The notes: generated by a model not told the origin, from the letters alone. Positions 36,999-47,105 are shown, numbered from the stretch's first letter. The stretch: 64,000 nucleotides of DNA from Virgibacillus sp. 7505 (GCF_002272135.1 NZ_NPBF01000005.1:124001-188000), one strand, 5' to 3'. Program-made: numbers and translations.

Positions 36999-38630
36999 TT
37001 ACTTCGCTTTCTTAACTAGCTTCACAGCATCCTTCGAAACATAGAACTTACCGCCGCTCTGGACAGTTACACTATCCAGTTCATGTTCACGATCATTTAC
37101 GATAGCGATATTCTTGTTCACGGGGAATTCTGCTTTTTTGCTTCCATTTTCTATTACCAATACCGGGTTCGCTGCATCAGAAGAATCAACACTCACTTCG
37201 CCCCATTTACCAAACGCTTCTTCTGCTTCTATGAACATGTCACTGCTCAGCTTATCCAGCTTGAAGCCCATGGCGTCAGCTACTGAATGTGCTATATCCG
37301 TGTTCTCAATCATACCGGAAGGTTTGCCAGGTCCATAAGAATAAAGGAACAGGTCCTCACCTGTATGACCGCCAGTAGTGAAACCAAGGTTAGCACGTTG
37401 TGCCAGAAGGTCTACCAATGTGCCTCCCAAGTCATCAGACTCTTCAATAGCAGCAGCTTCTTCTGCAGTTGGGTTCGTAATACCATAAAGCTCCGCTACT
37501 TCCAAACGGTTAGATTCATCCTCATTCAACTGAGACATAGCTCCTTCAAGCGTCATTGTTGCTTCCTTCAATGGCTCTACATAAGCAGATACAGGTGTAG
37601 AAGAATACGCGCCGTCCGTATTTTCATTTCCGATAGATATTCCGCTGTTACCATGGTCAGAAACAGCGATGACCATCGTGTTTTTGTCTTTCTTGGCGAA
37701 ATCCAATGCTTCTTTCACGGCGTCATCAAATGACAGCGTATCGCTGATCATACCGACAGGGTCATTTGCATGTGCTGCCCAGTCCGGCTTGCTGCCTTCT
37801 ACCATTAGGAAGAACCCATCTTTATCCTTAGACAAAGTTTGAATACCTTTCTTCGTCATTTCAGCTAATGTCGGTTCTTCAGGCTGCGTTGCTTCCCGAT
37901 CCATATCGTAAGCTAGAGCAGCTGGAGCAAAGGAGCCCCAGAGTTTTTTTGATTTGGAATCTAGCAAGTCATCCCGCGTCTCAACAAAATCGTATCCTTT
38001 ATCATCTATTACCCCTAGCAAATCCTCACCATCATCACGGTTGCCGTTTTCCAGGGATTCCTTTCCGCCGCCAAGGACAACGTCGATATTTTGATAGACC
38101 TGCTGCTCAGCGATGTTATCGTATTGTGAACGATGTTCTGCATGAGAAGAAAAAGCAGCTGGTGTTGCATGCTGAATTTCGGATGTAGAAATAATACCAG
38201 TAGCCTTCCCATTCAGCTTCGCACCTTCCAGCACGTTCGTTACAGGCCGATACGCATCACTCGCAAGATCTTCGTCCACTCCCGGAGAAGCAATCTTCTC
38301 TGGCAGGATACCGACAAACTTGTCATTTGTTTTATTACCAGTAGCCATTGCCGTACCGGCAGGTGCAGAATCCGTCACAGCAGACTCAGCAGAATATGTA
38401 CGCACACCACCAGATGCCATTTGATCCATCGCCAAATCATCACCCTTGTACCATCTTGATAGCGTTGTTGTTGTAGAGCTCACTCCATCCTTAACGAGTA
38501 CAATGACATTCTTCACCTTCGGATCCTTTTTCGCTTCTACCTCTTCCTGCTCCAAGTTCGTCAAACCGATTGAACTGACGGCTAGCGTCCCCGCTAACGT
38601 CACACCTAGTAATTTTTTGCTTAGCTTCAT
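36999..38630 (-). CDS. Secreted alkaline phosphatase with stalk-like C-terminal domain
   Basis: 543 residues. Signal peptide about 1-33. The phosphatase domain spans about 38-455, with nucleophile Ser88 in VTDSAPAGTAMATG, metal ligands in VKDG (about 47), EGSKPDWAAHAND, and SDHGNSG, and GGHTGEDL (about 418). The last 70 residues (FPVNKNIAIVND... KFYVSKDAVKLV) resemble the copper-amine-oxidase-like stalk domain used for wall association, and are extra compared with PhoA/PhoB (about 460 residues). The enzyme releases phosphate from organic esters outside the cell. It is preceded by a clear Pho box, so phosphate starvation should induce it through PhoPR. Confidence 0.93.
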   Translation of the reverse strand: MKLSKKLLGVTLAGTLAVSSIGLTNLEQEEVEAKKDPKVKNVIVLVKDGVSSTTTTLSRWYKGDDLAMDQMASGGVRTYSAESAVTDSAPAGTAMATGNKTNDKFVGILPEKIASPGVDEDLASDAYRPVTNVLEGAKLNGKATGIISTSEIQHATPAAFSSHAEHRSQYDNIAEQQVYQNIDVVLGGGKESLENGNRDDGEDLLGVIDDKGYDFVETRDDLLDSKSKKLWGSFAPAALAYDMDREATQPEEPTLAEMTKKGIQTLSKDKDGFFLMVEGSKPDWAAHANDPVGMISDTLSFDDAVKEALDFAKKDKNTMVIAVSDHGNSGISIGNENTDGAYSSTPVSAYVEPLKEATMTLEGAMSQLNEDESNRLEVAELYGITNPTAEEAAAIEESDDLGGTLVDLLAQRANLGFTTGGHTGEDLFLYSYGPGKPSGMIENTDIAHSVADAMGFKLDKLSSDMFIEAEEAFGKWGEVSVDSSDAANPVLVIENGSKKAEFPVNKNIAIVNDREHELDSVTVQSGGKFYVSKDAVKLVKKAK

Positions 38631-38721
38631 CTCTCATTCCTCCATATCATCTTTTTCGAAAAACACTCAAAAATAAAGTTAATAGATTAGGTCGTGTACG
38701 AGAGTAATTGTATAGGCTGAT

Positions 38722-38760
38722 TGTTAACAGGATGTTAATGATGTATAAAGCTATTGTTAA
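38722..38760 (-). promoter_or_regulatory. Pho box (four PhoP repeats) of the alkaline phosphatase
   Basis: On the minus strand four hexamers recur at exact 11-bp intervals: TTAACA, TTTATA, TTAACA, TTAACA, each separated by 5 nt. This is the PhoP-phosphate binding arrangement of Bacillus Pho promoters. A TACAAT -10-like hexamer follows about 10 bp downstream (38706-38711). Confidence 0.85.
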
Positions 38761-39077
38761 TTAATATAATGGAAATTCTGTCAGAAAAAAGGGTGAGGAG
38801 TTGCAAATAATTACTTTTATAATAGGGATTTTTCCTTATTATCGACACTATAAATACTACCGTGATTTGTTATAACCATTAATAACAACTATTTTTAAAG
38901 AGAAGAATTAAAATAGTATAAATTACTCATTCAATCACACCTTCAATATTTGCCAGTTATAATTACCCATCTAAAATCCATCATAGTTAGTGTAAAACCG
39001 ACATTTTTTGAACCGAAAGCATTTGTCCTATTATCGTTAAATTTCCCTCGATGGGTCATACCATACTTCTCTATAAA
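38761..39077. other. AT-rich noncoding stretch
   Basis: About 300 bp between the Pho box and the chemotaxis-receptor terminator. It is strongly AT rich and holds no plausible gene or hairpin. It could be bent DNA upstream of the Pho promoter. Confidence 0.5.
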
Positions 39078-39104
39078 AAAAACGACCCTTTTTCGGGCCG
39101 CCTT
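39078..39104 (-). terminator. Terminator after the chemotaxis receptor gene
   Basis: On the minus strand CGGCCC-GAAAAA-GGGTCG (one G-T pair) followed by eight T residues. Confidence 0.75.
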
Positions 39105-39109
39105 TCAAT

Positions 39110-41095
39110 TTATAATTTGAACTTCGTCAGTAATTCCTGTAATTCCTCGGCCAAATTGGACAAGGCATTTGCTGATGCGGTGATTTCCTCCATAGAGGCT
39201 AGCTGCTCCTCTGTAGTACTTGCCATTGTCTCGGATGCCGCAGCATTTTCTTTTGCTATCGCTGCAAGCTCTTCTGCACTAGCAGTCATTTCCTGAACAC
39301 TTGCTGCTATTTGTTCTGTGATAGAGGAAATATCCTCTATCTGCGGTGATATTGTAAAGATGCTGTCTTTAATTTGGCTGAACTTTGTCGTTGTTTCATC
39401 GGTGGCCTGCAATCCTGTTTCTACGTATCGTGCTGTCTGCGCCATCACTTTGACAGACTGCACTGTATCGGACTGGATATGCTGAATAAGATCTGTGATT
39501 TGCATTGCCGAGCGCTGTGATTCTTCAGCAAGCTTCCGGACTTCATCTGCAACTACAGCAAAGCCTTTGCCCTGCTCACCTGCACGCGCAGCTTCTATTG
39601 CTGCATTTAGCGCCAGCAAATTCGTCTGATCAGCAATACCAACTATCACATCTGTTATGCTTCCTATTTTCTTAGAACTTGTCTCAAGCTCCTGCATTCT
39701 AATATTTGATTCATTCACAGACGCATAGATATGTTTCATCTGTTCGACTGTCTGATTGACGGAATACTCTCCGTCCGCTGCTAAGCTAGCTGCCTGTTTC
39801 GTCGAATCCGACACCGTAGACAAACTGTTTGCTACACGGTCCATGCCGATTGCAATCTCACCAATCGCCTGCGCATTCTGTTCGACATGTATCCGCTGCG
39901 AGTCTGATCCTTCTGCTACCTCCTGCAATGTTGTCGTCACATGCTCGGTTGCAGAGGTTGTCTGCTCCGAGCTTGCAAGCAACTCCTCTGATGATGCTGC
40001 CAGCTGACCAGAATCAGTATCAATCTGCTTAATCAAACTGCTCAGGTTATCTGTCATTGTGTTGAATGCCTTTCCAACCTCAGCTAGTTCATCCTTAGAA
40101 TGAATCTCTATCCGTTCACGCAAATCGCCCCCACTCACTTGTACCGCAGTCTGCTTCAGCTTGTTCAATGGTTTAATGATAGAACGAACAACACCAAAGA
40201 CCAGGAACCCTCCAGCAATTAGTGCTGCAGCTAATACGATTAGCGTCGTGTATAGAATAGGTGCTGCTGCATCATCTATCTCAGAAGCAGACATCACACC
40301 GGCTACCTTCCAGCCTGTCAGTTCATTCGTCGTGTAGACAAGCTCCTGTGTATCAGCACCCTGTTCGAATCGATATTTTCCATTTTCTTTCTCAAATTGC
40401 CGGATAAGATAATCGGCAGTAGCTTCAGATCCTTTTTCCTCTGTCGGATGGACGATAATATGCTTCGTCTGATCAAGGATAGAAGTATATCCTTCTTTGC
40501 CAATGTGTATCTTCTTAGATGTCTCTTCCAAATTACCTAATGTAATATCCATGCCAATGACACCACTGTTATCTTCGGTTGTCCGTGCAATTGTCACTAC
40601 TAAGGTATTAGTGGATGCAGATACATATGGTTCTGTTATGACCGCTTCGCCTGCTTTCTCTTTCGCCTGCTGGTACCAAGGCCGCTCCCGAGGATCATAA
40701 TCGTCTGCAAGCTCCAAATCAGGGGACTGTATCATCAATCCTTCTTCGGTTCCGACATATGCCAGTTCAAGTTCCGGATGCAAGTCTGTGTATTGCTCTA
40801 GTTTCCGCCTTATCTCCGGGCTTTCCATGCCGTCATATAGATCAGAACCGATTTGACTGGCAAAGAAATCGATATCATGTATCTTTGGCTTGATTGTATC
40901 GTCTATCATACTGTTCAGTACATCCACGTTACTTGATGCACTTCCGATCAATTGAGCTGATAGCTCCTTCTTTGCACTCTGATACGCCAAGAAACCAATC
41001 AGAATGCTAGGTATAAGTAGAATGATGATAAAGGAAAGGATAAGCTTATTTCTGATAGTAAGCCCAACTCTGCCCTTCTCTAAGATGCGTTTCAT
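39110..41095 (-). CDS. Methyl-accepting chemotaxis protein with dCache sensor
   Basis: 661 residues: span about 16-36, extracytoplasmic double-Cache ligand domain about 45-280 (including [15 protein letters not shown] and the second-half GYTSILD), span about 285-305, HAMP about 306-360, and a long coiled-coil signalling domain. The conserved hairpin tip [21 protein letters not shown] is near residue 490-515. Signals to CheA/CheW. dCache receptors usually bind amino acids or organic acids; the ligand is unknown. ATG follows AGGGGGAATACT. A sigma-D-type promoter lies 48-74 bp upstream. Confidence 0.95.
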   Translation of the reverse strand: MKRILEKGRVGLTIRNKLILSFIIILLIPSILIGFLAYQSAKKELSAQLIGSASSNVDVLNSMIDDTIKPKIHDIDFFASQIGSDLYDGMESPEIRRKLEQYTDLHPELELAYVGTEEGLMIQSPDLELADDYDPRERPWYQQAKEKAGEAVITEPYVSASTNTLVVTIARTTEDNSGVIGMDITLGNLEETSKKIHIGKEGYTSILDQTKHIIVHPTEEKGSEATADYLIRQFEKENGKYRFEQGADTQELVYTTNELTGWKVAGVMSASEIDDAAAPILYTTLIVLAAALIAGGFLVFGVVRSIIKPLNKLKQTAVQVSGGDLRERIEIHSKDELAEVGKAFNTMTDNLSSLIKQIDTDSGQLAASSEELLASSEQTTSATEHVTTTLQEVAEGSDSQRIHVEQNAQAIGEIAIGMDRVANSLSTVSDSTKQAASLAADGEYSVNQTVEQMKHIYASVNESNIRMQELETSSKKIGSITDVIVGIADQTNLLALNAAIEAARAGEQGKGFAVVADEVRKLAEESQRSAMQITDLIQHIQSDTVQSVKVMAQTARYVETGLQATDETTTKFSQIKDSIFTISPQIEDISSITEQIAASVQEMTASAEELAAIAKENAAASETMASTTEEQLASMEEITASANALSNLAEELQELLTKFKL

Positions 41096-41142
41096 AGTAT
41101 TCCCCCTAATTTACTAAGCTGCTAACAACTTTATTACTTTCT

Positions 41143-41169
41143 TTATCGGCTAATGGAGAGGGAAATTAG
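41143..41169 (-). promoter_or_regulatory. Sigma-D (motility) promoter of the chemotaxis receptor
   Basis: On the minus strand CTAA, exactly 15 nt, then GCCGATAA. The -10 is a perfect sigma-D match and the -35 matches TAAA at 3 of 4. The distance to the start codon is about 48 bp. Confidence 0.75.
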
Positions 41170-41415
41170 ATGGTAAAAGACAATATCTTTAAGTACAATA
41201 TTTACCAATAAAACTCCTCATCTTCTCAAAAGGCAGAACCAACTGAAAACAGGCCCACATATAAAACTCTAAAACCAAATTATTGTCATATAAATTTAAC
41301 CATTACTTCAAACAGCGGCGAAACGGCGTGATTCCGCCATTTATCTTGTGACTGTTTTCACACAATCCCTTGACACAACTTCTCTAGTATTCTACCCTTA
41401 CTAATAAATATAAAT

Positions 41416-41430
41416 TTAGAATGATTATGT
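41416..41430. promoter_or_regulatory. Candidate PerR box upstream of ahpC
   Basis: TTAGAATGATTATGT matches the Per box TTATAATNATTATAA at 11 of the 14 defined positions. It sits 55-70 bp before ahpC in the region where its promoter is expected. The wider segment forms another dyad TTAGAAT/ATTCTAA (41416-41444). The rest of the 389-bp gap upstream of ahpC holds no gene; a TTGACA hexamer is at 41370-41375. Confidence 0.45.
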
Positions 41431-41484
41431 CTAAGTAATTCTAAGTTTTTAGTTATTAATTTATTTTGGGAGGCTATTATTTTT

Positions 41485-42048
41485 ATGTCACTTATCGGCA
41501 AAGAAGTACAACCATTCACAGCACAAGCTTACAAAAACGGAGATTTCATCGAAGTAACAGAAGCAAGTCTTAAAGGTCAATGGAGTGTAGTATGCTTTTA
41601 CCCTGCAGATTTCAGCTTCGTATGCCCGACTGAGCTTGAAGATCTTCAAGATCAATACAGCACACTAAAAGATCTTGGTGTGGAAGTATTCTCTGTATCT
41701 ACAGATACACACTTCGTACATAAAGGCTGGCATGACAGCTCTGAAAAAATCGGCAAAATCACTTATGCAATGATTGGTGACCCATCCCAAGCAATTTCTC
41801 GTCAATTCGATGTGCTTAACGAAGAGTCTGGTCTTGCTGACCGCGGTACATTCATCATCGATCCAGATGGCGTCATCCAAACTGTTGAAATCAATGCAGA
41901 CGGTATCGGCCGTGACGCAAGCACGCTTGTGAACAAAATCAAAGCAGCACAATACGTGCGCCAAAATCCAGGTGAAGTTTGCCCGGCGAAATGGGAAGAA
42001 GGATCTGAAACACTAACACCTAGCTTGGATCTTGTAGGCAAAATCTAA
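41485..42048 (+). CDS. ahpC: Alkyl hydroperoxide reductase, peroxiredoxin subunit C
   Basis: 187 residues, standard 2-Cys peroxiredoxin. Peroxidatic Cys47 lies in DFSFVCPTE and resolving Cys166 in GEVCPAKW. It reduces hydrogen peroxide and alkyl peroxides in the cytoplasm and is recycled by AhpF, encoded 14 bp downstream. Ribosome site TGGGAGG. A candidate PerR box lies upstream, consistent with peroxide induction. Confidence 0.97.
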   Translation: MSLIGKEVQPFTAQAYKNGDFIEVTEASLKGQWSVVCFYPADFSFVCPTELEDLQDQYSTLKDLGVEVFSVSTDTHFVHKGWHDSSEKIGKITYAMIGDPSQAISRQFDVLNEESGLADRGTFIIDPDGVIQTVEINADGIGRDASTLVNKIKAAQYVRQNPGEVCPAKWEEGSETLTPSLDLVGKI

Positions 42049-42062
42049 GGAGTGCGTTGAAT

Positions 42063-43592
42063 ATGGTACTTGATGCAAACATTAAAGCTCAATTGAACCA
42101 GTATATGGCGCTTATGGAGAACCCTATCGTTCTTAAAGTAAGCGCTGGTGCAGACGACGTTTCAAAGGAAATGCTTGCTCTAGTTGAAGAGCTTGCAGCT
42201 ATGTCGTCCAAGATCACAGTAGAAAAAGCAGAACTTACACGTACCCCGAGCTTCACCGTGAACCGCGTTGGCGAGGATACAGGCGTTGCTTTTGCTGGTA
42301 TCCCGCTTGGTCATGAGTTCACTTCGCTCGTCCTTGCTCTCTTGCAAGTAAGCGGTCGTGCACCGAAGGTCGATGAGAAACTGATCAATCAGATTAAGAA
42401 CATCAAAGGTGAATTCCACTTTGAAGCTTATATCAGCCTGACTTGTCATAACTGCCCGGATGTTGTGCAAGCACTTAATGTGATGAGCGTATTGAATCCG
42501 AACATCACAAGCACGATGATCGATGGTGCGGCATTCAAGGAAGAAGTAGAAAGCAAGAACATCATGGCAGTTCCGACTGTTTACCTGAACGGGGAGAACT
42601 TCGGAAGCGGCCGGATGACGCTTGAAGAAATGCTAGCCAAAATGGGATCTAGTGCGGATGCATCCGAGTTCGATAACAAAGAACCTTATGACGTTCTTGT
42701 TGTCGGCGGTGGTCCAGCTGGCTCCAGCGCGGCTATCTATGCTGCCCGCAAAGGAATTCGTACTGGAATCGTTGCAGAACGCTTCGGCGGTCAGGTATTG
42801 GATACGATGAGCATCGAGAACTTCATTACCGTCAAGGAAACTGAGGGTCCGAAGCTAGTCGCTAGCCTGGAAGAGCATGTGAAAGAATACAACATCGATG
42901 TGATGAACCTGCAGAAAGCAACGAAAATCACGAAAAACGATTTATTTGAGCTTGAGCTGGAAAACGGCGCGACACTGAAAAGTAAGAGCGTGATCATCTC
43001 CACAGGTGCACGCTGGCGTAATGTCAACGTTCCTGGCGAGCAGGAATTCAAGAACAAAGGTGTTGCCTACTGTGCACACTGTGATGGCCCGCTATTCGAA
43101 GGAAAAGATGTAGCTGTTATCGGAGGAGGTAACTCCGGCATCGAAGCAGCCATTGATTTGGCTGGTATCGTAAACCATGTTACAGTTCTTGAATTCGCCG
43201 ATACATTAAAAGCAGACGAAGTATTGCAAAAGCGTGCTTACAGCCTGCCGAACGTAACTATTATTACAAACGCGCAAACTACGGAGATCACTGGCGACGA
43301 CAACGTCAACAGTATCACTTACGTAGAACGTGACACAAACGAAGAAAAACACATTGCACTGCAAGGTGTCTTCGTCCAAATCGGTCTTGTACCGAACACG
43401 GAATTCCTAGCTGACGTCGTTGAGCGCACGCCGATGGGAGAAATCATCGTCGACAAGCACGGTCAAACGAATGTCCCAGGACTGTTTGCTGCTGGAGACT
43501 GCGCAGATACTGCTTATAAACAAATCATTGTTTCTATGGGATCTGGTGCGACAGCATCGTTGGGTGCATTTGATTATTTGATTCGGAATTAA
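42063..43592 (+). CDS. ahpF: Alkyl hydroperoxide reductase, flavoprotein subunit F
   Basis: 509 residues from ATG 42063, the same length and start ([15 protein letters not shown]) as B. subtilis AhpF; the in-frame TTG two codons earlier is rejected. The N-terminal double thioredoxin-fold domain holds the CHNC redox pair (Cys128 and Cys131). The FAD site is [10 protein letters not shown] (about 214), the active disulfide is CAHC (Cys337, Cys340), and the NADH site [10 protein letters not shown] follows. It passes electrons from NADH to AhpC. Operon with ahpC. Confidence 0.97.
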   Translation: MVLDANIKAQLNQYMALMENPIVLKVSAGADDVSKEMLALVEELAAMSSKITVEKAELTRTPSFTVNRVGEDTGVAFAGIPLGHEFTSLVLALLQVSGRAPKVDEKLINQIKNIKGEFHFEAYISLTCHNCPDVVQALNVMSVLNPNITSTMIDGAAFKEEVESKNIMAVPTVYLNGENFGSGRMTLEEMLAKMGSSADASEFDNKEPYDVLVVGGGPAGSSAAIYAARKGIRTGIVAERFGGQVLDTMSIENFITVKETEGPKLVASLEEHVKEYNIDVMNLQKATKITKNDLFELELENGATLKSKSVIISTGARWRNVNVPGEQEFKNKGVAYCAHCDGPLFEGKDVAVIGGGNSGIEAAIDLAGIVNHVTVLEFADTLKADEVLQKRAYSLPNVTIITNAQTTEITGDDNVNSITYVERDTNEEKHIALQGVFVQIGLVPNTEFLADVVERTPMGEIIVDKHGQTNVPGLFAAGDCADTAYKQIIVSMGSGATASLGAFDYLIRN

Positions 43593-43597
43593 TTACT

Positions 43598-43639
43598 AGA
43601 AGAAAGCGTGCAGCTGTTATCAGCCGCACGCTTTCTTCT
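43598..43639 (+). terminator. Terminator after ahpF
   Basis: Long stem AGAAGAAAGCGTGC / GCACGCTTTCTTCT with an inner CTG/CAG pairing and T-rich end. Confidence 0.85.
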
Positions 43640-43668
43640 TGATATACATACTTGTCTTACATCAAACC

Positions 43669-44457
43669 TCAATTTACCTCTGCATTTTTATCAATCTGAG
43701 TAACTGTATTCAATTGTTCTAGGAAATCATGATAATAATTATCATGATAGTGTAATTGAAATACATCCCAACCGATAGTTGGCTTCGGAGAAATATAATA
43801 CTGCTCATGATCCAGCTCTATAAATTTCAAGTCATACTTTGAAATCATATAGTTATCAAGCTTATCCCAAATATCATTATAATGTTGTAAAGAAGGCAGA
43901 TAGGAAACCTTACCCTCTGAATCTAATAAACGATTGCTGAATCGCCCTTTATTAATGATCACTTCGCAATTAGGTACTTCCTTTTTTAAGAAATCCATGA
44001 ATTTAGCTATTGAAGGCAACAATAAACCAAAATAGTCAGATGGACTTCTATCAATCTTCAAATGGAACTTTTCCGGCAGTTCATTAAAGAATGAAGTCTT
44101 GCTAATATAACCATTGTTTGTAACAAAACGATCTTGCGTGAAGAACACCCCTAAAAAGACATCTGTATAGAAGTCCATAATCAGATAATCCGGCTGCTGT
44201 ACTTTTAAATCATGAAAGAAACTTTTGCTTAATTCTTCTATGGTCTTACGTTTATCAGCCTCATTATGCACGTTTTCTTCATCAATATAATCAATTTTAG
44301 TCTCGTCATAAGAAAATTCCCGGGAAAAAAGGCTTATTAAAGATGCATGCAAAGATGTCGCTACGCACTCATACCTCTCTTTATAGTTTTTATTCAATTT
44401 GGAGTTAAAATTATCTCTAGTGATACAAGAGCCATAACTGGCTATTTTAATAGTCAT
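43669..44457 (-). CDS. DUF6270 protein
   Basis: 262 residues starting at ATG 44457, which has AAGGAG 6 nt before it; an earlier ATG would add seven residues. The start TIKIASYGSCITRDNFN is the DUF6270 signature (GSCxTRD), and the C-terminal QLHYHDNYYHDFLEQL is also typical. The GSC turn near the N terminus and the late His suggest an SGNH-hydrolase-like fold, but this is inference. Members occur near surface polysaccharide genes; none is adjacent here. The region around it is more AT rich than its neighbours, which may mean recent acquisition. Confidence 0.7.
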   Translation of the reverse strand: MTIKIASYGSCITRDNFNSKLNKNYKERYECVATSLHASLISLFSREFSYDETKIDYIDEENVHNEADKRKTIEELSKSFFHDLKVQQPDYLIMDFYTDVFLGVFFTQDRFVTNNGYISKTSFFNELPEKFHLKIDRSPSDYFGLLLPSIAKFMDFLKKEVPNCEVIINKGRFSNRLLDSEGKVSYLPSLQHYNDIWDKLDNYMISKYDLKFIELDHEQYYISPKPTIGWDVFQLHYHDNYYHDFLEQLNTVTQIDKNAEVN

Positions 44458-44627
44458 TATTTTCTCCTTAAAATACATTATTACTTATATATCGGATTAA
44501 AAAGAGATTAGTTGATACATTCTGTTTATTTTCTGCATTGCTATCATTATTACACCATTGATAAATTAGACACTGATTAATCCTGGCGTTTATTTATATT
44601 TCCCCGCATTATTTTTCACAGAAAAAA

Positions 44628-44653
44628 AAGAAGATGTCCGCGGACATCTTCTT
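44628..44653. terminator. Terminator after pxpC
   Basis: Perfect 26-bp palindrome AAGAAGATGTCCG / CGGACATCTTCTT flanked by A and T runs; active for the minus-strand 5-oxoproline operon and usable on both strands. Confidence 0.9.
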
Positions 44654-44656
44654 TTT

Positions 44657-45604
44657 TTACACAATTATCTTCTCAAGTACGCTTACAATTTTTTGTTTTT
44701 TGAAATAAAGATCCTGCGCTTCATCCATTCCGACTTCTTTGAAGCGAACGTGCGCTCCCGGTGCTGCTTGCGCTAACAACGGAATATCCGCGGATATTAC
44801 TGTCGCTATCCGTGTGTATCCTCCTGTTGTCTGCCGGTCCGCCATCAGAATGATCGGCTGACCGTTGGCAGGCACTTGAATTCCCCCAAGCGGGATAGCT
44901 TCCGAGATTATGTCAGCAGTTATTTTGTGCGATAGTTCCGGACCTTTTAGTCGATATCCCATACGGTCTGACTGAGGAGTGATTTCATAGCTCGATGATA
45001 GGAATGTTTTGATAGCCTCATCTGTGAAAGCATCTTGATGCGGCCCTAGGATGACTCTTGCAGTGACTTCCTTCTCGTACTTAGGTATTTCATCGTAATG
45101 AAGGGAACGCCCCGTTACTGCATGAGGATTATCAGTACCGTACAGAATGTCTTCCTTCTCAAGAGCACGTCCGTTCAGACCGCCGATTTTTGCCTTCAGA
45201 TACGTAGAGTTGCTGCCCATTACAGCCGGCAAGTCAAAGCCGCCTGCCACGCTGATATAAGAGCGAATCCCTTCTAATGGCTGACCAAATTCGATTAGCT
45301 GGCCCTCTTTCACGGCAAAACTCTTCCACATCGGCGCAGGCTGCCCATTCACCCTTGGCGACAGATTTCCGCCAGTTATCGCAATGACAGCATCCTCCAG
45401 CACCTTGAGTGCAGGTCCCATCATTGTTACTTCGAGCCCTGCCTCGTCACGTTTATTTCCAACGAGCAGGTTGGCAATTTGCAGCGAGAAATCATCCATC
45501 GCACCTGATACAACTACACCATATTCCTGGTAGCCAGTACGGCCGAGATCCTGAAAAGTTGTCAGCAGTCCGGGCTTGATCACTTGAAACAGCTTTCTAC
45601 CCAT
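44657..45604 (-). CDS. pxpC: 5-oxoprolinase subunit PxpC (KipA)
   Basis: 315 residues from ATG 45604, which overlaps the end of pxpA by 8 bp and has CGGAG upstream; the open frame runs 47 codons further but into pxpA. Biotin-dependent carboxyltransferase-like fold with VIKPGLLTTFQDLGRTGYQ at the N terminus and LMADRQTTGGYTRIATV near 255. With PxpA and PxpB it forms the ATP-dependent prokaryotic 5-oxoprolinase, converting 5-oxo-L-proline to glutamate. B. subtilis KipA also acts on the KinA pathway with KipI. Confidence 0.93.
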   Translation of the reverse strand: MGRKLFQVIKPGLLTTFQDLGRTGYQEYGVVVSGAMDDFSLQIANLLVGNKRDEAGLEVTMMGPALKVLEDAVIAITGGNLSPRVNGQPAPMWKSFAVKEGQLIEFGQPLEGIRSYISVAGGFDLPAVMGSNSTYLKAKIGGLNGRALEKEDILYGTDNPHAVTGRSLHYDEIPKYEKEVTARVILGPHQDAFTDEAIKTFLSSSYEITPQSDRMGYRLKGPELSHKITADIISEAIPLGGIQVPANGQPIILMADRQTTGGYTRIATVISADIPLLAQAAPGAHVRFKEVGMDEAQDLYFKKQKIVSVLEKIIV

Positions 45605-46370
45605 GATGCTCGACTCCGAAATTCTGAATCGTGATTTGTTCTGCTTGAAGTCTTTCACGAAGCTGCTGGACGAATTGCAGTGCTTCCGGTTCATCTCCAT
45701 GCACACAAATTGTATCTGCTTGAATGCTAATATCCGTTCCATCAACGGCAGTTACTTTACCTTCTTGAATCATACGAATGACACGTTCAACCGCAACTGT
45801 CACGTCATGAATCATAGCATTTGCTTGAGAACGGGGTGTCAGCGTTCCATCTGCCTGATACGTCCTGTCAGCAAAGACCTCCTGCGCAACGTTAAGTCCA
45901 GCTTTCTCTCCCGCAAGCACTAGTTCACTTCCGGCCAAACCAAACAGTACTAACTTCGAATCGACCGCATGCACTGCTGTCGCAATTGCTTCTGCAATAG
46001 CGGAGTCTTTCGATGCCATATTATATAGCGCTCCGTGCGGCTTCACATGCTGAACATATGTACCACAGGCCTTGGCTGCTCCTTGAATTGCGCCTACCTG
46101 GTAAACAACAAGGTTATAGATTTCCTTCGGAGACAGCTTCATTTCCCGACGGCCAAAACCGGCTAAGTCGGGAAAGCCTGGATGAGCACCGATTCCAACA
46201 CCAAGTTCGGCTGCTGTCTTAACCGTTTCAAGCATGACATTATGGTCACCTGCATGGAATCCGCATGCAATATTGGCAGATGATATGTATTTCAACACTT
46301 CCTCGTCATTACCAATTGTATAGGCGCCAAAACTCTCCCCTAAATCACTGTTTAAATCAATCGTCTTCAT
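45597..46370 (-). CDS. pxpA: 5-oxoprolinase subunit PxpA (LamB/YcsF family)
   Basis: 257 residues of the usual length. Begins TIDLNSDLGESFGAYTIGND; SSANIACGFHAGDHNVM, GIGAHPGFPD and HVKPHGALYN are the family's barrel motifs with metal- or substrate-binding His and Asp. It is the ring-opening subunit of 5-oxoprolinase. It sits between pxpB (12 bp) and pxpC (8-bp overlap). Confidence 0.95.
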   Translation of the reverse strand: MKTIDLNSDLGESFGAYTIGNDEEVLKYISSANIACGFHAGDHNVMLETVKTAAELGVGIGAHPGFPDLAGFGRREMKLSPKEIYNLVVYQVGAIQGAAKACGTYVQHVKPHGALYNMASKDSAIAEAIATAVHAVDSKLVLFGLAGSELVLAGEKAGLNVAQEVFADRTYQADGTLTPRSQANAMIHDVTVAVERVIRMIQEGKVTAVDGTDISIQADTICVHGDEPEALQFVQQLRERLQAEQITIQNFGVEHHG

Positions 46371-46382
46371 ACCAGTCCCTCC

Positions 46383-47105
46383 TTACTTTTCCTTACTGAC
46401 AATCTTATATTCCCCAAGACGAACTGCTTCCGCAATTGAATCGTACTCTTCTTTCGAAATTGGGACAAACCGCAGATAAGACCCGGAAGTCAATAAAATC
46501 GGCTGCTCTCTTTCCGGATCATATAATTTCAACGGTGTCTGACCGATGAGCTGCCAGCCTCCCGGAGTTTCCAGTGGATAAACGCCCGTCTGTGATCCAG
46601 CTATCCCTACAGAGCCTGCTGCAATTTTCGGTCGAGGATCCGAACGGCGCGGTGTCGCAATTTCTTCTGACATACCGCCCAGGTACGGAAAGCCTGGTAC
46701 AAATCCCATCATATAAATCAAATAATCCTGACTCGAATGGATGCGGATGACATCTTCTACTGACAGACCGTTATGATCCGCAACGAAATTCAAATCAGGG
46801 CCTGCCTCCCCACCATAGTAGGTAGGAATTTCATAAACAAGAGAAGCAGCCTCGGCCGCTCCTCCTTGAATATTCTCATATAGACGCTCCAATTTTTCCA
46901 GAAGCGCCTGGTAGCGGACCTTATCAGGACGATAAAAGATGGATAAAGTCGTATAAGCTGGTACCCATTCAATAATTCCCTCAATCTGTTCCGCCTTAAG
47001 CAGCTCCGCGAACAACCGGATTTTCTGATTTGTTTCCTCTGAGATCGTCTGCCCGAAAACGAGCTGAATGCCCGTATCTCCTAGCGGATGATAGGTAAGC
47101 TTCAT
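46383..47105 (-). CDS. pxpB: 5-oxoprolinase subunit PxpB (KipI)
   Basis: 240 residues. Starts LTYHPLGDTGIQLVFG; a cyclophilin-like C-terminal half contains GFVPGFPYLGGM and SQTGVYPLETPGGWQLIGQTP. In B. subtilis this protein is also KipI, an inhibitor of the sporulation kinase KinA, linking nitrogen status to sporulation. ATG follows GAGAAGGAGG. Second gene of the operon. Confidence 0.94.
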   Translation of the reverse strand: MKLTYHPLGDTGIQLVFGQTISEETNQKIRLFAELLKAEQIEGIIEWVPAYTTLSIFYRPDKVRYQALLEKLERLYENIQGGAAEAASLVYEIPTYYGGEAGPDLNFVADHNGLSVEDVIRIHSSQDYLIYMMGFVPGFPYLGGMSEEIATPRRSDPRPKIAAGSVGIAGSQTGVYPLETPGGWQLIGQTPLKLYDPEREQPILLTSGSYLRFVPISKEEYDSIAEAVRLGEYKIVSKEK

